Shown here one piece after another: positions 5,017 to 5,094 of a stretch of DNA of 5,094 nt. The stretch lies in contig JAYFRE010000160.1 of NCBI GenBank assembly GCA_034926235.1, positions 1 to 5,094 on the forward strand, written 5' to 3'. Each line of letters begins with the position of its first letter. Positions within the stretch are counted from its first letter, which is position 1. The notes under the pieces are model-generated. The model was not told where the DNA came from. It did not search any database and saw only the letters and a list, made by a program, of their open reading frames with translations. A program made the translations under genes and the position numbers. Source of the DNA: JAYFRE01 sp034926235 (lineage in GTDB: Bacteria; Pseudomonadota; Alphaproteobacteria; Rhodospirillales; Magnetospirillaceae).

Positions 5017-5094
5017 CGGTCAGGGGGCAGGCCGATCGCGGCCGGGTCCAGATCGCGCAGCCCCATCCCGGGCATGGCGAGCCAGGGAATGGGG
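4920..5094 (-). CDS. C-terminal end of an unidentified protein
   Basis: Read from the right edge towards TGA at 4922-4920, the reverse strand gives 57 residues without a stop. They begin PIPWLAMPGMGLRDLDPAAI and end RLVFLPLAALHQKFDGR. The composition is that of a normal soluble protein, with helical-looking stretches (YGVALAAEHGRILDRLVFLP) and GC-rich third positions. The plus-strand frame opposite (4905-5094) gives a low-complexity Gly/Gln/His/Pro tail. For that reason I judge the minus strand to be the coding one. I do not recognise the family. Its stop abuts the end of the CoA-transferase-like fragment, so it is convergent with the tonB unit. No start is present in the window. Confidence 0.5.
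   Translation of the reverse strand, partial: PIPWLAMPGMGLRDLDPAAIGLPPDRYGVALAAEHGRILDRLVFLPLAALHQKFDGR

Noticed and set aside
4905..5094. Plus-strand frame after T5 (4905-4909), which would continue the remnant after a one-base insertion
   Set aside because: It is tempting as a frameshifted continuation, but it ends in a Gly/His/Pro tail, while the minus strand over the same stretch reads as natural protein with a stop at 4920. I preferred the minus strand, without being certain.
1..5094. CRISPR array, tRNA, rRNA, transposase or toxin-antitoxin pair
   Set aside because: I looked for regularly spaced repeats, tRNA-like folds, transposase motifs and small gene pairs on both strands and found none.

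Overview
The window is GC-rich (except one AT-rich gap) and carries an iron-uptake type signalling and energising cluster. The alphaproteobacterium-like ExbB (cleavable signal peptide plus MotA/TolQ/ExbB core), the separate fecI-fecR-receptor operon and the GC-rich codon use suggest an alphaproteobacterium, possibly Rhodospirillales. That placement is an inference from general character, not from a marker gene.

Layout: (1) 1-206, minus strand: N-terminal end of a TonB-dependent receptor of the FecA type. It has an export signal and the start of the STN signalling domain, and it runs off the left edge. (2) 207-458: AT-rich gap with three inverted repeats and no gene. (3) 459-1388, minus: FecR-type transmembrane sigma regulator. 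(4) 1457-1987, minus: FecI-type ECF sigma factor. (5) 1988-2286: divergent control region with a 21-bp Fur-box-like palindrome and a candidate promoter for fecI. (6) 2287-4258, plus: exbB, exbD and tonB, packed with 2-5 nt gaps. (7) 4259-4914, plus: a decayed remnant in which an autotransporter beta-barrel piece runs into a piece resembling a CoA-transferase subunit. (8) 5094-4920, minus: the C-terminal end of an unidentified protein, converging on the remnant and running off the right edge.

How it works together: by analogy with ferric citrate Fec systems, the receptor binds a ligand outside the cell and its STN domain contacts the periplasmic C-terminus of FecR. FecR then activates FecI through its cytoplasmic N-terminus, and FecI drives receptor transcription. 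ExbB and ExbD use the proton gradient to energise TonB, which powers the receptor. Encoding the energiser divergently from the sensor operon makes the locus self-contained. The Fur-like palindrome between the two halves suggests repression when iron is plentiful. The ligand (siderophore, citrate, haem or other) cannot be told from this window.

The core is a known type of system and I do not see a new system in it. The less ordinary points are the chimeric remnant at 4259-4914, the strong hairpin between fecR and the receptor, the lack of a conventional start codon for the receptor, and a T8 tract just before the FecR membrane segment.
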